Below, in pieces: positions 1 through 11,817 of a DNA stretch of 64,000 bases. Each line of letters begins with the position of its first letter. Positions within the stretch are counted from its first letter, which is position 1. Position numbers and translations under genes: made by a program. Below the pieces are notes generated by a model. It searched no databases. It had not been told where the DNA came from and worked only from the letters and a program-made list of their open reading frames with translations. The DNA comes from Lichenostomus cassidix (lineage: Eukaryota > Chordata > Aves > Passeriformes > Meliphagidae): positions 69,282,565 to 69,346,564 of the forward strand of contig CM039211.1 of assembly GCA_008360975.2 (NCBI GenBank). Reading direction: 5' to 3'.

Positions 1-830
1 CTCCAACCTTTCCCTTCTTCCTGATTTTCTCTCCTGATTTTCCTCCCCCACAGTGGCACAGTGGGTGGGGAATGGTGCTGTGGTCAGTTCATCACACTCT
101 GAACTCTGCAGCTTCTTCCTCCTCAGGGCTGGAACTCCTCACCCCCTTCCCTGCTCCAGCATGGGGTCCTTTCCTTGGAGACAGACCTCCATGGACTGTT
201 CCAGAGTGGATCCTTCCCACAGGGTCAGTCCTTCATTAACTTCTCCAGCACAGGTCTGTTCCACAGGGTCAGTCCTTCAGGAATAGCCTGCTCTAGTGTC
301 CTCCATGGGGTGACAAGTCCTGCCAGCAAACCTGCTCTAGCCTGGGCTCCTCTTTCCATGGAGCCACAGGTCCTGGCAGGATCCTGCTCCAGCACAGGCT
401 TCCCATGGGCTCACAGCCTCCTGTGGGCATCCCCCTGCTCCAGCTGGGCTCCTGCAGGGGCTGCAGGTGGATCTCTGCTCCCCTGTGCCCTCCCTGGGCT
501 GCAGGGGCACAGCTGCCTCACCATGGGCTGCACCAGGGGCTGCAGGGGAATCTCAGCTCCAGAGCCTGGAGCAGCTCCTGCCCCTCCTGCACTGCTCTGG
601 GTGTCTGCAGGGCTGCTCCTAGCACATGTTCTCACTACTCTGCTCCAGCTACTGTTGCATTTTACCCTCACTTCTTAGTTATTTTACCCCAGAGGCACCA
701 GCACCATCCATGTTGGTCTCAGGGTCCATCCTGGATCCAGCTGGCACTGGCTTTTTCACACACTGACAGTTTCCAGCAACTTCTCAGGGAAGCCACCCCT
801 AATAGACCCTCGTTCCCCAAAACCTTGGGG
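1..830 (-). mobile_element. GC-rich decayed dispersed avian repeat, probably endogenous-retrovirus-associated, truncated by window edge
   Basis: This block is strikingly GC-rich beside the AT-rich DNA that follows. From about 130 to 650 it is built of degenerate units of roughly 40-70 bp that keep returning to 'CTGCTCCAGC', 'CCATGG' and 'GGGCTGCAGG'. I recognise this arrangement, and the closing 'CCAAAACCTTG' near 817-827, from repeats scattered through songbird genomes. Their open frame lies on the minus strand and gives a Leu-Gln-Pro-rich short product, so I place the element antisense. A minus frame survives over 411-671. Most expected CpGs read TG or CA, which indicates an old methylated copy. 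It continues beyond the left edge. The assignment to a retroviral family is from memory and is less sure than the repeat call. Confidence 0.6.
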
Positions 831-3800
831 AAAAAATGTATATAGTGATACATTTACATACAAAATGTATATAGAGAATCTTACAGAGTTTTAAGCACTC
901 ATAGGAGGAAAAATTAAAAAACAAAAGAAAAGGAAAAAAGAAAAATGCAAGCACTAAACCCCTCTGAGTCCTTTTTATGAAAATCTTACCCGAGGGTGCT
1001 GCGATGTTTGAGTAAGGGTGTCTGAGCTGGTACCACACACTTCTTTACTCCCCCAACTGCCTCTGGCTCTCTGCCTCTCCTTTTTAGCAATTCATTGGAA
1101 GCTTAGGTGGAGTTGGTGGCCCATAGCTATAGTAAATCAAACTAATTACATTTCCACTAAAGCTGAAAATGTCTGCAGTGGATATTTTTTCTTTTCCTTT
1201 TTTTTTTAATTTAAAGTACAGACTATTAATATGTCTTTACTTAGTCTAAATTATACCTTTAATGTAAAGCTAAGCTGAAGCAACCACAGTTGTTCAACTG
1301 CAGCAACTGCAAAGTCCAAACCCCATTTGCAATGCTGAATTGTTAGGATACCTGTTCATCCAAGACCATAAAAATGGGGGCTGATGTCAAGGAAGACAAC
1401 CAAATGATCCTGAAAAACCTGATGCAGGGAATCTATAACCTTCTAGAAAGCCTACTAGATGCAAGGCAAGATCCACTGGGGTGTCTAAAGTCATAAATCA
1501 TTCCCATGAGGACTATTCAGTTAATCCTAAAGTTCACATACATTCAGGAAGCAGAACAGCTTTCCTGTTTTCATTAACTCTGCCAGGATTGATGCAGCTG
1601 TGCACAGACAGATGTTTTCACATCACTTCAGATGTGATAGGATGTTCTGTCTGTCCTCGGCTGGTGGTCCAGGAAATCACAACCCTGGTTTTGTAGGTGT
1701 CCCAGCAGTGACAGATCTTCTGCCAGCTGCTTGGTCAGCCTGTGGTGTCTGGGATGCTCCTTGCTGAGCTCATCCATGACAGCTCCAGTGGAATGGAAAA
1801 CACTCAGGTGTGAAAGCCTCGCTCTGAAATATTTTAACTTGAGTTCAACCTCACCCCTCATCTCCACAGGGCTTCCTTGGCCATCTTTTGGCCAGTGGAC
1901 AGTCTGTTAAAAAAAAACCCCAAAACGTATTCACAGAACCTGGACCAGTGTCCAACGTTTGAGATATTTGTAGATATCTTTTACTTGCTGCCTCTACAGT
2001 AACAATGTATTCTTGCAGCTGACCTTCTCATGTTTGAGAGATGTGGGGGTCTCCTTTTTAGGGTAAAAACATACCTTGTGTATTTGATGTTCATTTCCAG
2101 GATGAGAGATGTATTTTTCTTAGAGTCATCTTGTGTGTTTGCACAAGTAGTGGCAATATCAATTGGAAAAAGGAAAAGATGAAACATAGTTTTTTAATAC
2201 TTTCATTATTATTATTCAGTGGGGTTGTTTAATTGTCAGAATTACTGGATAGTTACTGGATAATTTGAGAGTTAACACAGTCCTTTCAGTGTGTCAGACT
2301 AATCAAACACAAACATTTTTGTCCTTCTGTGAAAGAGTTAACGTTTGGAGCAGAGAAGATAATGCAAATGAAAACTATTATGCGGAGTTAGTTTAACGAT
2401 ACGCAATTTAAAACTGTAGCAATTGTTTTTGGTCAGTTTCTTGCAATCTGCAAGGTAATTTTTTTCAATTTATTTGGAATTAGTCAAGTGCAGTGTTGAA
2501 AAGGCAGAGTGAATTGATGTTAAATAGTTTTTGGAAGATGTAATTGTCTGATGATTCGTAAATAGCCAAGCTTATCAAAAAAGTAATTTAAATGTTATGC
2601 TGACAATTTTGTTCAGTTTGGTGTACTCTGTAAACTTGTGAATCCAATTTTTAGCCCTCATTAGCATCAGAATTCTCTTTGCAATGCTAAATGATTGCAG
2701 GTATTTCTTATGTGAGCCCAAAGCATCTGTTGCTGAACTTTTACTGATCCTCAGCCTGCACAGAGAGTGCACAGTTGAGTTGTAATTAAAAGTACTTCTG
2801 TTTCCTAGTTGCCATAATCTAGATATTCTGTTAACAGAGAGAACTTAACCTATGCTAGTAATCTGTAATCATGCACCATAAGCCACTGTGATGAGTTCAA
2901 CTCAGACATCAATCCAGTTTTTAAATGGTTCCTTTCGTTCAGGTTTTAATTGCTTGGCATAATTTCTTCTATTTTTCATGACTTTCTCTGGGCAGTAAAA
3001 TTTGAAAAATTCTTGCCTTGCTTTTCTCTCCAACATTGAAAGAAAAGCAAAGGAAAGAAAGAAAGGAAAGAAAAAAATCATGGTTGACAAAGAACTCCTA
3101 GCCAAAAAGAACTTGACTCTTTGTGTTTTTCAGAAATAGTAATTGTCCTGTAAATAAACGGAGTGGGGTTCTTGTCAAAAATCTCAAATAAATGCTAATA
3201 TTTTTACGATGGAGTTTATGCTTGTAGAGTTCCATGTTCTTGACAAAAAAATGCTGTGACAAAATAATAAAAAAACCCCATATTTTTGTCTTTACAGAAA
3301 AAAAAGATAAGTATAATGAAAGGAGAGTCATGTTGACCATTTCTACCAGCAGTTGGTGGCGTGTGCTGTGACCCATCTGCCCTGCTTTGGAATTTTCTGC
3401 AGCCCATATATGCCCATCTCAGCTTGGGCCTCCTTTTAGTTCATGAGGAGAAATGGACTTTTTGAGGAGATTTTAAATTCTTTTGGTTTATAGAACAAAC
3501 TAAAGGGATTAATTTTACCTCATATTGCTTATTTTAACACATCTCTTTATTACTATGAAGGTTCCTAATGCCCCGTGCTCTGAAGAGTCCTCTTGGTGGA
3601 GATGTCTGTGTGCTAAATCTCTGGAGTTAAAGGGCATGTCTGTACCCTGACCAGATTACAGAATAATTCTAAGTTTATAAGCATTCAGAGAAGTTTAGCC
3701 TGTGGAAAAAGTAAAACAGGAAAAATGAATGTTCAAAAAGAGAGTGATGGTTTGGATAATTCTATTGCAAATTACACATACCCTTTCAGGGAAAATATTA

Positions 3801-4503
3801 GGTAGTAAGGTGCACTTTCATCCAGCAGAGAAAGCCCTGAAAACCTCTAGGAGTCAGACAAACTTCCACAGTAAATCTGAGATTTTCAGCAGTTGAGAAA
3901 GACTGAACAAGCTTCATAAAGAGTTCTAGATCCTTTATCACAGGTATCTCCTCAGCAGGAGTGCAAACTTCCTTGGAAAAGATGTTAAACATACACAAAA
4001 GAGTTAAAGACATGGGTGGTTGCGTTGTGCAGGAGCCTAGAGAGTCTGACTGCATAAGGTCACAAAACTTAGAAAATGAACCCAATCACCTCTTTCTTGT
4101 CCTTTCTCTTCCTCAATTTTTTCCTTATATGCTTTATCATGTTGGTCTGGAGCTGTTTGTTGCACTACACACACAGTAGAGTTTGGATAATCCCTATTGA
4201 AGAGTCTTACCCTATGTATTTGAGAAACTATCTTAGAGTAAGAAAAAGAAAAAAAAAAAAAAAATCTAGCCCTCACCATTTAAATTCTAGGTAAATTATT
4301 CACTATTCTGGCTTCAGAGCACCAGGTCTGAGCCTCGTATACAATCTGCAGCCTGAGGACAGAACTAGGGATAAAGAGGAGCTTGGTTTGTTTTACTTTT
4401 CAGCACTGTATTTTAATTAGAGTTGGCTAAATCTTCCTTCTTACCCCTTCTTTCTTATTCTCCCTATTTCTCTACTCCTTATATGTAGGAGAGCACACAA
4501 ATT
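831..4503. other. AT-rich, apparently unique DNA
   Basis: No recognisable gene or transposon is seen apart from the exon-like minus frame at 1628-1903. A purine-rich run (GAAA/GGAAA units) lies at about 3038-3078, and an A-run near 4249-4263. Short T-runs and A-runs are scattered through the stretch. Confidence 0.6.
1628..1903 (-). other. Open minus-strand stretch behind a splice-acceptor-like site; exon candidate
   Basis: On the minus strand a polypyrimidine run ending in AACAG (complement of about 1904-1920) is followed at once by 91 sense codons and a stop at 1628. The frame is open from the acceptor itself, not only from the internal Met at 1867. The predicted peptide is hydrophilic and Leu/His/Arg-rich, with a segment reading VMDELSKEHPRHHRLTKQLA. 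I recognise no domain or family. The interval is GC-richer than its surroundings and holds two CpGs (in CTCGGC and CTCGCT). It could be a terminal exon, a fragment of an unrecognised repeat, or chance. No good donor or poly(A) signal was found just downstream. Confidence 0.22.
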
Positions 4504-4504
4504 A

Positions 4505-4582
4505 CATGTATATATACAGACATGTACATACACATATATATGTATGTATGTATGTGTGTGTGTGTATATATATATACATATA

Positions 4583-4613
<31 letters not shown>
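4505..4613. repeat. Compound (TA)n/(TG)n/(TATG)n microsatellite
   Basis: About 110 bp of alternating pyrimidine-purine sequence: TACA and TATG steps, then (TG)n, then two (TA)n runs. The 64-70 codon Tyr/Ile frames reading through it on both strands are artefacts of the repeat. Confidence 0.97.
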
Positions 4614-6188
4614 CACAGGCACCACTGCTCTGCTGTTATATTCTACTGCACTGAAGAAAATGAATCTTTTCAAACAGGTGAATTTTCCAAAAGAAATGGA
4701 CCAGACTCAGTTCATTGAATAGAAAATGTAATGGTGATCTAAACCTATTACCTTCAATGGAGTCTGTGACATTTTCTTCAAGCATATTGATCTGCTGGAG
4801 AGAGAGGTGGGGGACCGAGGGAGAAAGGGAACTTTATTTTTTTACTCACCATGTTCGTCAGTCATTGTAATGCTAGTCACAATGTATAAGAGACTCATAG
4901 ACTCAACAGGGCTGGTCCTTTTACAGGGGCTGCAATAAACACTTCTCTGAGACTGAATTAAAAAGCTGGTTTAAAATCAACTCTATGTGCACTTTAAAAC
5001 CAACGCAAATAAGCCTCATTCTCCTCTGCTCCCCTCCAAAATTTTCCCTTGTGAAAGAGTCAAACTGATTTCAGTCAAACACACCCGGCGCTTGTCCAAT
5101 GGTCCATTCTTCTTTTGTAATTTGTAATACCTTTCAGCTAGTTAATCACATTTCTCTCCATGCATATCTCTTTCTACTAGGTTGTTAATAGAGACTGAAC
5201 TAATTTCAAATCTTATTTAACTTAATTTGGATTGGCAACATGTCCTTTAGAAAGAGGAAAAAAAACAAAAAAAAAAAACCCATCGCCAGACTGTTTCTTT
5301 TATATTTTCTAGGTTTATTTTTTTATATTTTAGTTTATTTTGTTTTGTTGTAGAATGATGTCTCTAGAGATTAGAAAAGCAGCAGAGAATTCTGCCTCAT
5401 TATAGAAGTGACATTTGTGCTGTTGTAGTTAGGGTTATGTCAGTATTTCTATTATAATGTAATTCCTCGGCTTTACTGAATAAAATAGTCTCTTATTTGC
5501 AAATTTTTTACATGAACAATGTGGATTCAGGTTTGTTACTTGTGACAACAGATATTCCATCTTTCCATTGGGTAGGATGTTGTTGTTGTTTTTTTTTTTT
5601 TTTTTAAATATTCTGCAAATATTTTTATATTTTAAAAACACTGCTAAGACCTTCAAACTATTACTTTGCTGGTAACATCACCAGTAGAGATAGAAGACAC
5701 ATTAAAATTCTTTGGCAGAATCACAGTGCTAGTAAAGTTCTTTAATATTAACATAATATTGAGTCCATTTATTTTGGCATTATCTTAATTTGATCCATTT
5801 TGCACCTTGTCCATGGTATATATATTTTTTAATTTGTGCTAGAGCATGAAGCTATTGCATTTTGTTGTAATCTGAATTTTATAATCTTGCCTATTACTTA
5901 CAAGCAATCTGCTGCTACAGTTGTTCCTAGGTGTTTTTATAAACTAATTTAACATCTGTTTGTACTATGTAACAGTATCAACTTACAAATGGGCAATAGA
6001 ACTTAGCATTGTTGAGAATTACTATGCAGATAGATGAAGTTACATTAGTAAAAGTAAAAACCACTCAGTATTTTATTGTAACTTCGTAAATAAGCTTTGT
6101 TATCAAGATTATTTTATTTTCAGTAGGGCTTCTGAATTGAATGGCTAGGTTATTTATAATAAAGTATCAACCAATATGTTTTATTTGG

Positions 6189-6213
6189 AAATAAATAAAT
6201 AAATAAATAAATA
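6189..6213. repeat. (AAAT)n microsatellite
   Basis: About six uninterrupted AAAT units. Confidence 0.95.
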
Positions 6214-7451
6214 GAGTTGTAGTTAAATTGAGTTTTAAAGTTCCAAACCATTCTTTACCCATAATGTGATTCTGGGATCTGAAGGCATATATACAGCACG
6301 TGTTAGCAAGTGAACAAATGTAAAGTGGGAGTTAAAAAATTGCTCTGAATCATTAGAAAGATTTAATTAAGATACAAAGCCTGTAAAGTTGTCTGGGCTG
6401 CTCCGAGAGTGGAATTTAGCCCATGAAAAGTATCAGCCTAGAGCACTGAGTGTACGTGCTACAAACACCTCCATTCAAATCTGTTTACTTACCTTGGCAT
6501 ACTTAATAGGAAAAAAACTTTGTCTAGCGCTGCTTATTTCCTTCGAGTCCCTGCCATACAGTGCTTCTCTTCAAATATTTTCCAAAGTGGTCCATCTACA
6601 TGTGTTAAGGATTGTGTGATTAGCAGAGGGAAATTGGGGGTTCTTTGGTGTCCCCTGAGGTTGAGGTCTTGTTTACCAACATGTTTCACACGTAAAAGGC
6701 ATAAGGCACTGCCTGAAAGAGGTGAAAGGAGATAGGAATTGCTCCCTGTCTTTTTGGAGATAAGGTTGAATGTACAGAGAAATGCAATTTGTCAGGGGTC
6801 ACACATGTCTGGAGGGCAAAGGGGAACTGTAATCCTTAAATTCATATCTACTCAAACTCCAAAAGGCAGCACAGCAGCTTCAGAAGGATGAGCTCAACCT
6901 GCCACACTCCCATGATCCTACATCTTCACTAGTGAGAATTCCAGGTCTTCAGGACTTAACAGTGTTAGACATTAGGAGAAGGACTTGTGGAACCAGATGT
7001 GCCAGGCAGCTGGATTAGCTTACAGTTCTAGTGCAGAAACAAAACCAATATGTTCTGCTCAGCTTTGTCTTTAACAGTCACTGTAAAAACCTACAACAAG
7101 ATTTTATCCAGCAGAAAATGCCTATTCTGTGGTATTTCCTCAGATAAAGGTCTACTCTGTGTGGGTTATCATTACTGAAATGGTTGCACAAAAGTAATTC
7201 AAGAACATTTTGCGGGGCATAAAAAAACCAAACAAAGAACATTCTCTTTTCCTGAATTTTGCCTTTGACCTGCCATTGTTGACTACTGTCAGAACAATAA
7301 TAAAATGGTCATTCAGCACTTGCTTTAATGGTGATGTTCAAATTTAAGAAATAGGAGGGAGAGTTGTTATTTTGTTTTGCTTTGTTTTTCTTTCCTTGCA
7401 ACTGAAGAGAGTTAACATTGAGGAACTGGAAAGGAAGGGTGTGACAGAGGT

Positions 7452-7486
7452 CACACACACACAAACACACAAAAACACACAAAAAA
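7452..7486. repeat. (CA)n-derived microsatellite with A interruptions
   Basis: CACACA runs interrupted by AA and AAAA steps, ending in an A-run. It looks like a decaying (CA)n tract. Confidence 0.9.
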
Positions 7487-10400
7487 GGGGATTGAAGAGG
7501 TGTAATTTTTTTGCTTCCCCTATCAATCTTTTGATTTATAAGGATTGGTACAGACATCTTTTTCTTTTATGGAAAGGTACAGGTATATATGCATTCAAGT
7601 CTTCCATATGATAAAATAAAAAATGGCTGTGAACGAATGTGAAACATTTCTAATGTTAATGCTAGTGTGACATGCATGGTGATCTTCTTTAGAGTATTGT
7701 TAAATAAAAAGTAAATTAAATGCCTTGAGATAATAGAAAATGTGCTGAATATCTCCAGCAGAGGACTAAACATGCCATAAGGACCACCAAGATACTTTTA
7801 GAAAGTGTGATAAAAAATTATATTCAGTAAGTGGGGAAAGAAATAGCAGTAGCTAAAAATGTGTAGAGGCATCCAACCATTTCACATAATGGTGTTTATT
7901 TCCCCCCACCTTGGCTAGACATATTCTCAAGCTATATATATATGTAATGTCAGACTATGACAGAAGTGAATCTCCAAAGCAGTACAGGAAAATATGTGAC
8001 TAAAAAGAACACAAAGCAAATGATTGCAACTAACTGTATCAGTTTTAATACATAATTACTGCTTTGCTTCTGTATCTGGAGATGTGACTGTGAAGTACAA
8101 GTCCTGCAACCTCATCTAACATCAGGATTAGCCCTACTATTGACAGGCTGACCTCACGAGGTTTATTCCAGCCATGAGAGTAGAAACTCCTGATACCTTC
8201 AATGTTTCTAGGATGGGTAGGAATGTCAATAAAGATGTTGTGACGGACTTTAGCAAGAACTATCAATCTAAATACTGATATCAAGGCCAAGGGGACTTGA
8301 TTGGCGTTTACAGTCTTGTCTGAAACTTGTGCTGCTGCAAAGCCACTAATTAAAATAAAGGCAGCATGAGTTTGCTACATCTTATTTTGATGCAGGCACA
8401 TTCTCTGCCTTTTATCTCTAGACTTCTTCCTGTTCAGAGACTAATGGTGATAACTGTCAACTGGTCTAGCAAACCAAGTGACTTTTTGAGAAGCATGTGG
8501 TGTGATCATTTATTGTAATGGCCCAGATTGATATGCAGCTGTAAAACACACTGTGAGAGAGCTCAGTCCACAGTTCTAGAGCATGAAGGGGCATTTGTCA
8601 CTCTGCTCTCTATTAGTCACCTTGCAATCTTTTGTAAGACTCCTAGTCATGGATTAGAGCCCAGTTATGTTAGTTCTCTGACATTTTTGTGGACATTTCT
8701 TTACAGTTTTTACATTCAAATTCACAGAGAAAGTATTTGTCATTGTTATTAAAACATAAAGAAATGACTGATATGTGAATAATTCTAAGAAAAATATCCC
8801 TCAAATAATGTCACCTTATGGAACATATTCACAACTGTGGAAAGCTTTAAACCCTGTACTAAATAACTTTTGCATTAAGATGTCCATTTTTTTATATTGA
8901 AACTTCTCTTTGTAATTGATTGTATATAGATGAAGCTTTTACTCAGTGTCATTTGCAACTAGCGAAAGCAAGTGGTTTTGCATTTCCCATTTTACTCCAA
9001 TAATGTTGAAACATATCTTTTTCTAAAGGAAAACTATTTTAATAAAGAGAAACAAATAAATATGTATTTCTAATGTTGATATTTTGTTTCTTTTAAAACA
9101 TTAATGGTAATCCCACATGATACAGATTTTATTTTGTAACATTAAGTGAGTAAATATAATTGCTATGTGTATATACATACAAAGATAATCTCAGCAGGGA
9201 AAACGAAATACACTGGAAAGTGGAAAGAAAATTATTTATCCAGCTGAAATAAAAGTATTTGACTCCGTGGAAATGAAATGTTTCCACATTACAAAACAAA
9301 AACAACAGTAATAACAACCACATCCCCCATCCTGCACAAATCCACCTTTTGTTCTAAACAGCCTTCTTTACACATTTTTTCCTGTAATTTTCACTTTAGG
9401 GGAAAATGTCCTCATTCATCTCAGTAAAGTCCTGAAAAAAATTTGGGGATATATTATAGCTGTCTCCTTGATTAAGTAACTGCTCATCAGATTATGTGAA
9501 AAGGAGATAGATGATCAAATGTGATATCTGATTAATCTGCTGTGTGAGAAGGCTCATTGTGGCACAGCCCTCACCTGCCAGCTGATTTTACTGCACTGCC
9601 AGGATGGCACTATGTCCAATGACCTTTGCAGAACAGCCAAGTTCACATGTCCATGCTATGAAATCTGTGAAAATCTCTAAAAACAGTTAGACAAGAGGCA
9701 AGATGGTTCTGCCTTTTGCTGCCAGGAATTATGCCCAATTTTCTATCATACTAGATCCTAATTTAATGAGGACCCATTCTGCTAAACTTTGACTCCATTG
9801 GCTCTACTTCTACACTTAGGAAAATCTGCCTAGTTTCCCATTGGACTGTTGAGCTGGATCTTCACTGGATCTTGTCCAGTTTTTTATGTATTTTCTTGAA
9901 CCTGATGGAATTACTGAGGAATGGAATGACCAAAGATAGACTCAGAGTCAAAGGCACTGTTCGTGTAAGTGAAACAGTGTTTAACTTTTCAGACAGTGGC
10001 AATTATGATTCATTGAATTAACATCCATTTTCAAAATATCTGGATGGATGTTGTCCTGGATTTTCATTTGTCTGGATTATAAACACGGAGAGGTCTGAAA
10101 TAAGGACAGAAATCCTCATCCACATGATAGCAGGCAAGTTTCAAATGAAAAACTGTGGCAGAAAGCTACATTCATTCAGATTTGTGCAGCTTTATCATGA
10201 AAGAAAAAAGAGATGGGTCTGAAAGCTTGTGGGGATTAGCAGGAAGGAGCCCACATTGACTGCATACAGCATGTTCCAAGTAATAAACAACAGTGTTATT
10301 AGTGAACATAAAGCCTGTGATAAACAATGCCATGATGTTTCATTCACTCTAATAGGCAGGAACAGATAATTGGGACAAATAAAGTGCTGAAAACTGTCTC

Positions 10401-10570
10401 TAACCACCTTTCTGAGCTGCTCTTGGAACAAGTGAATCAGGTCCTGGCATGCTGCAAAACTCAGCAGTAGCTCTGGAAACCACGTTTTATGTTTCACTAA
10501 AAGAGTATGTTCCCGTTGCTAATGAAAAACAACAGAAGCTAAAGACGATCGCTTGAATTGTCAGATCTTC

Positions 10571-10602
10571 TTTTTTTTCCTTTTTTTTTTTTTTTTTTTT
10601 TT
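10571..10602. repeat. T-rich homopolymer run
   Basis: Two T-runs (8 and 22 bases) separated by CC. No retroposon body is recognisable on either side. Confidence 0.9.
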
Positions 10603-11771
10603 AAAGTGGTAATGAGGAGACAAGGAGACAATTCCACACATTCATCAAAGAGCTTGCAGAACTCTCTGGAATATATTTCTCATTGAAGTCACAAACATTT
10701 CTAACTGTGGGCACTTTTAAACTAACCTAAAGTTATTTGTTTTATCTTTCAACACTCCTCTCCCTCTTCCCCCACATAGCAGTTTGTGCATGGAATAGGC
10801 GATTCTATTTTATTTTCATCCCATCTGTCCTTATTTTCTTTTTCTTTTTTTTTTTCTCCAGTGCTTTTTCATAATTATTTGAGAACCAGCTAGAGATTTG
10901 CCCAGCACCAAGAGTGCTAAGGGAAAAGCTGGAGTTGTTCTAATGTATTTGTGTCTGGGCTATCCTCAGACAGCAGGGGGGCTTTGTCATGTCAGCCATA
11001 TTTTAAAATTTTGACAACATTAATCTTGACATTGAATCATAATTACTCCTCACCTGGGGTTTGATGTACCCAGAATTGCCACTTGCAGCTGTGAGCAAGT
11101 ATTTCACATTAGCAGTGATATAAGCCCAGGTAACTCTTTAAGTGGGAGGATAGGGGAGAAGGGTCTTGGCAATTTGCTAAAGCTTTTTATGTAGTCTTAA
11201 CAATGTAAAATGCCAGCCTAGATTTCAGTAAACTGAACACACTGAGATGCTGCTGCTACAAATGCAGTGGTCTGGCAGCAACAACTGACTTTCAGATCAA
11301 ATAGATAGCAACACTTTGTAACTTTTAAATGAAAGAAAATCTTTTTCTGCTGCACTGACAACTCAGATGAAGTGATAAAAACTGTACTCTGAGCAACAAT
11401 TTTGCATGCATGTGGAATATGTTTTGTCACTCTTCATTCATATGCCGTCCTAACTTTTATCCAAGAGTTGTGCCAGTTTTGCTCTAACAAAGACTCCAGA
11501 TATTCCTGCTGGATCAGCACAGCCATGAAGGCATGTGAATTGAGTCAGGGAGACACTAATAGGGTGAGTGTGTGTGTGCACAGAGGTAGGTTAAAGCCCT
11601 GGGTTTTTAACTGTGTGACCTGGCTCTGAATTCCTGCTCATCACAAAGTTCCTCTGTGAATTTCAGCACTAGGTGATGGTGCTTTGGCACATTTAACCCA
11701 ACTTTAGGTATTAAAGTCATACCTGAAGAAAACCCACATCTGAAAACTTGTTTTCCCTGTTTCTCCTGCAG

Positions 11772-11817
11772 TCAATTGACAAAGATGGAGAACTCAAAAG
11801 AGTGATTCAGATTACAG
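11772..11817 (+). other. Candidate 46-nt internal exon
   Basis: An excellent acceptor (pyrimidine run TTTCTCCTGCAG ending at 11771) precedes 46 nt that end in CAG before GTGGCC. Only one frame is open, reading SIDKDGELKRVIQIT with one base left over. The other two frames hit stops. The peptide is charged and looks natural, but it is too short to assign to a family. The donor has the needed GT but a weak +3 to +6 context. If real, the exon belongs to a plus-strand gene with large introns. Direct joining to the candidate at 22178 would not keep that exon's long frame, so other exons would have to lie between them. Confidence 0.35.

Larger units (their letters stand above)
4614..11771. other. 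AT-rich, apparently unique DNA with small simple repeats
   Basis: No gene, LINE or LTR is recognised. Simple repeats are listed separately at 6189, 7452 and 10571. A T-run lies at 5589-5605. Minus-strand frames at 8045-8290 (82 codons) and 10195-10497 (101 codons) have no splice or family support. Confidence 0.6.

Noticed and set aside
8045..8290. Minus-strand frame of 81 codons with natural-looking composition
   Set aside because: No acceptor, donor or known motif; not distinguishable from chance.
10195..10497. Minus-strand frame of 100 codons
   Set aside because: No recognisable family or splice context; mixed hydrophobic composition typical of chance frames in AT-rich DNA.
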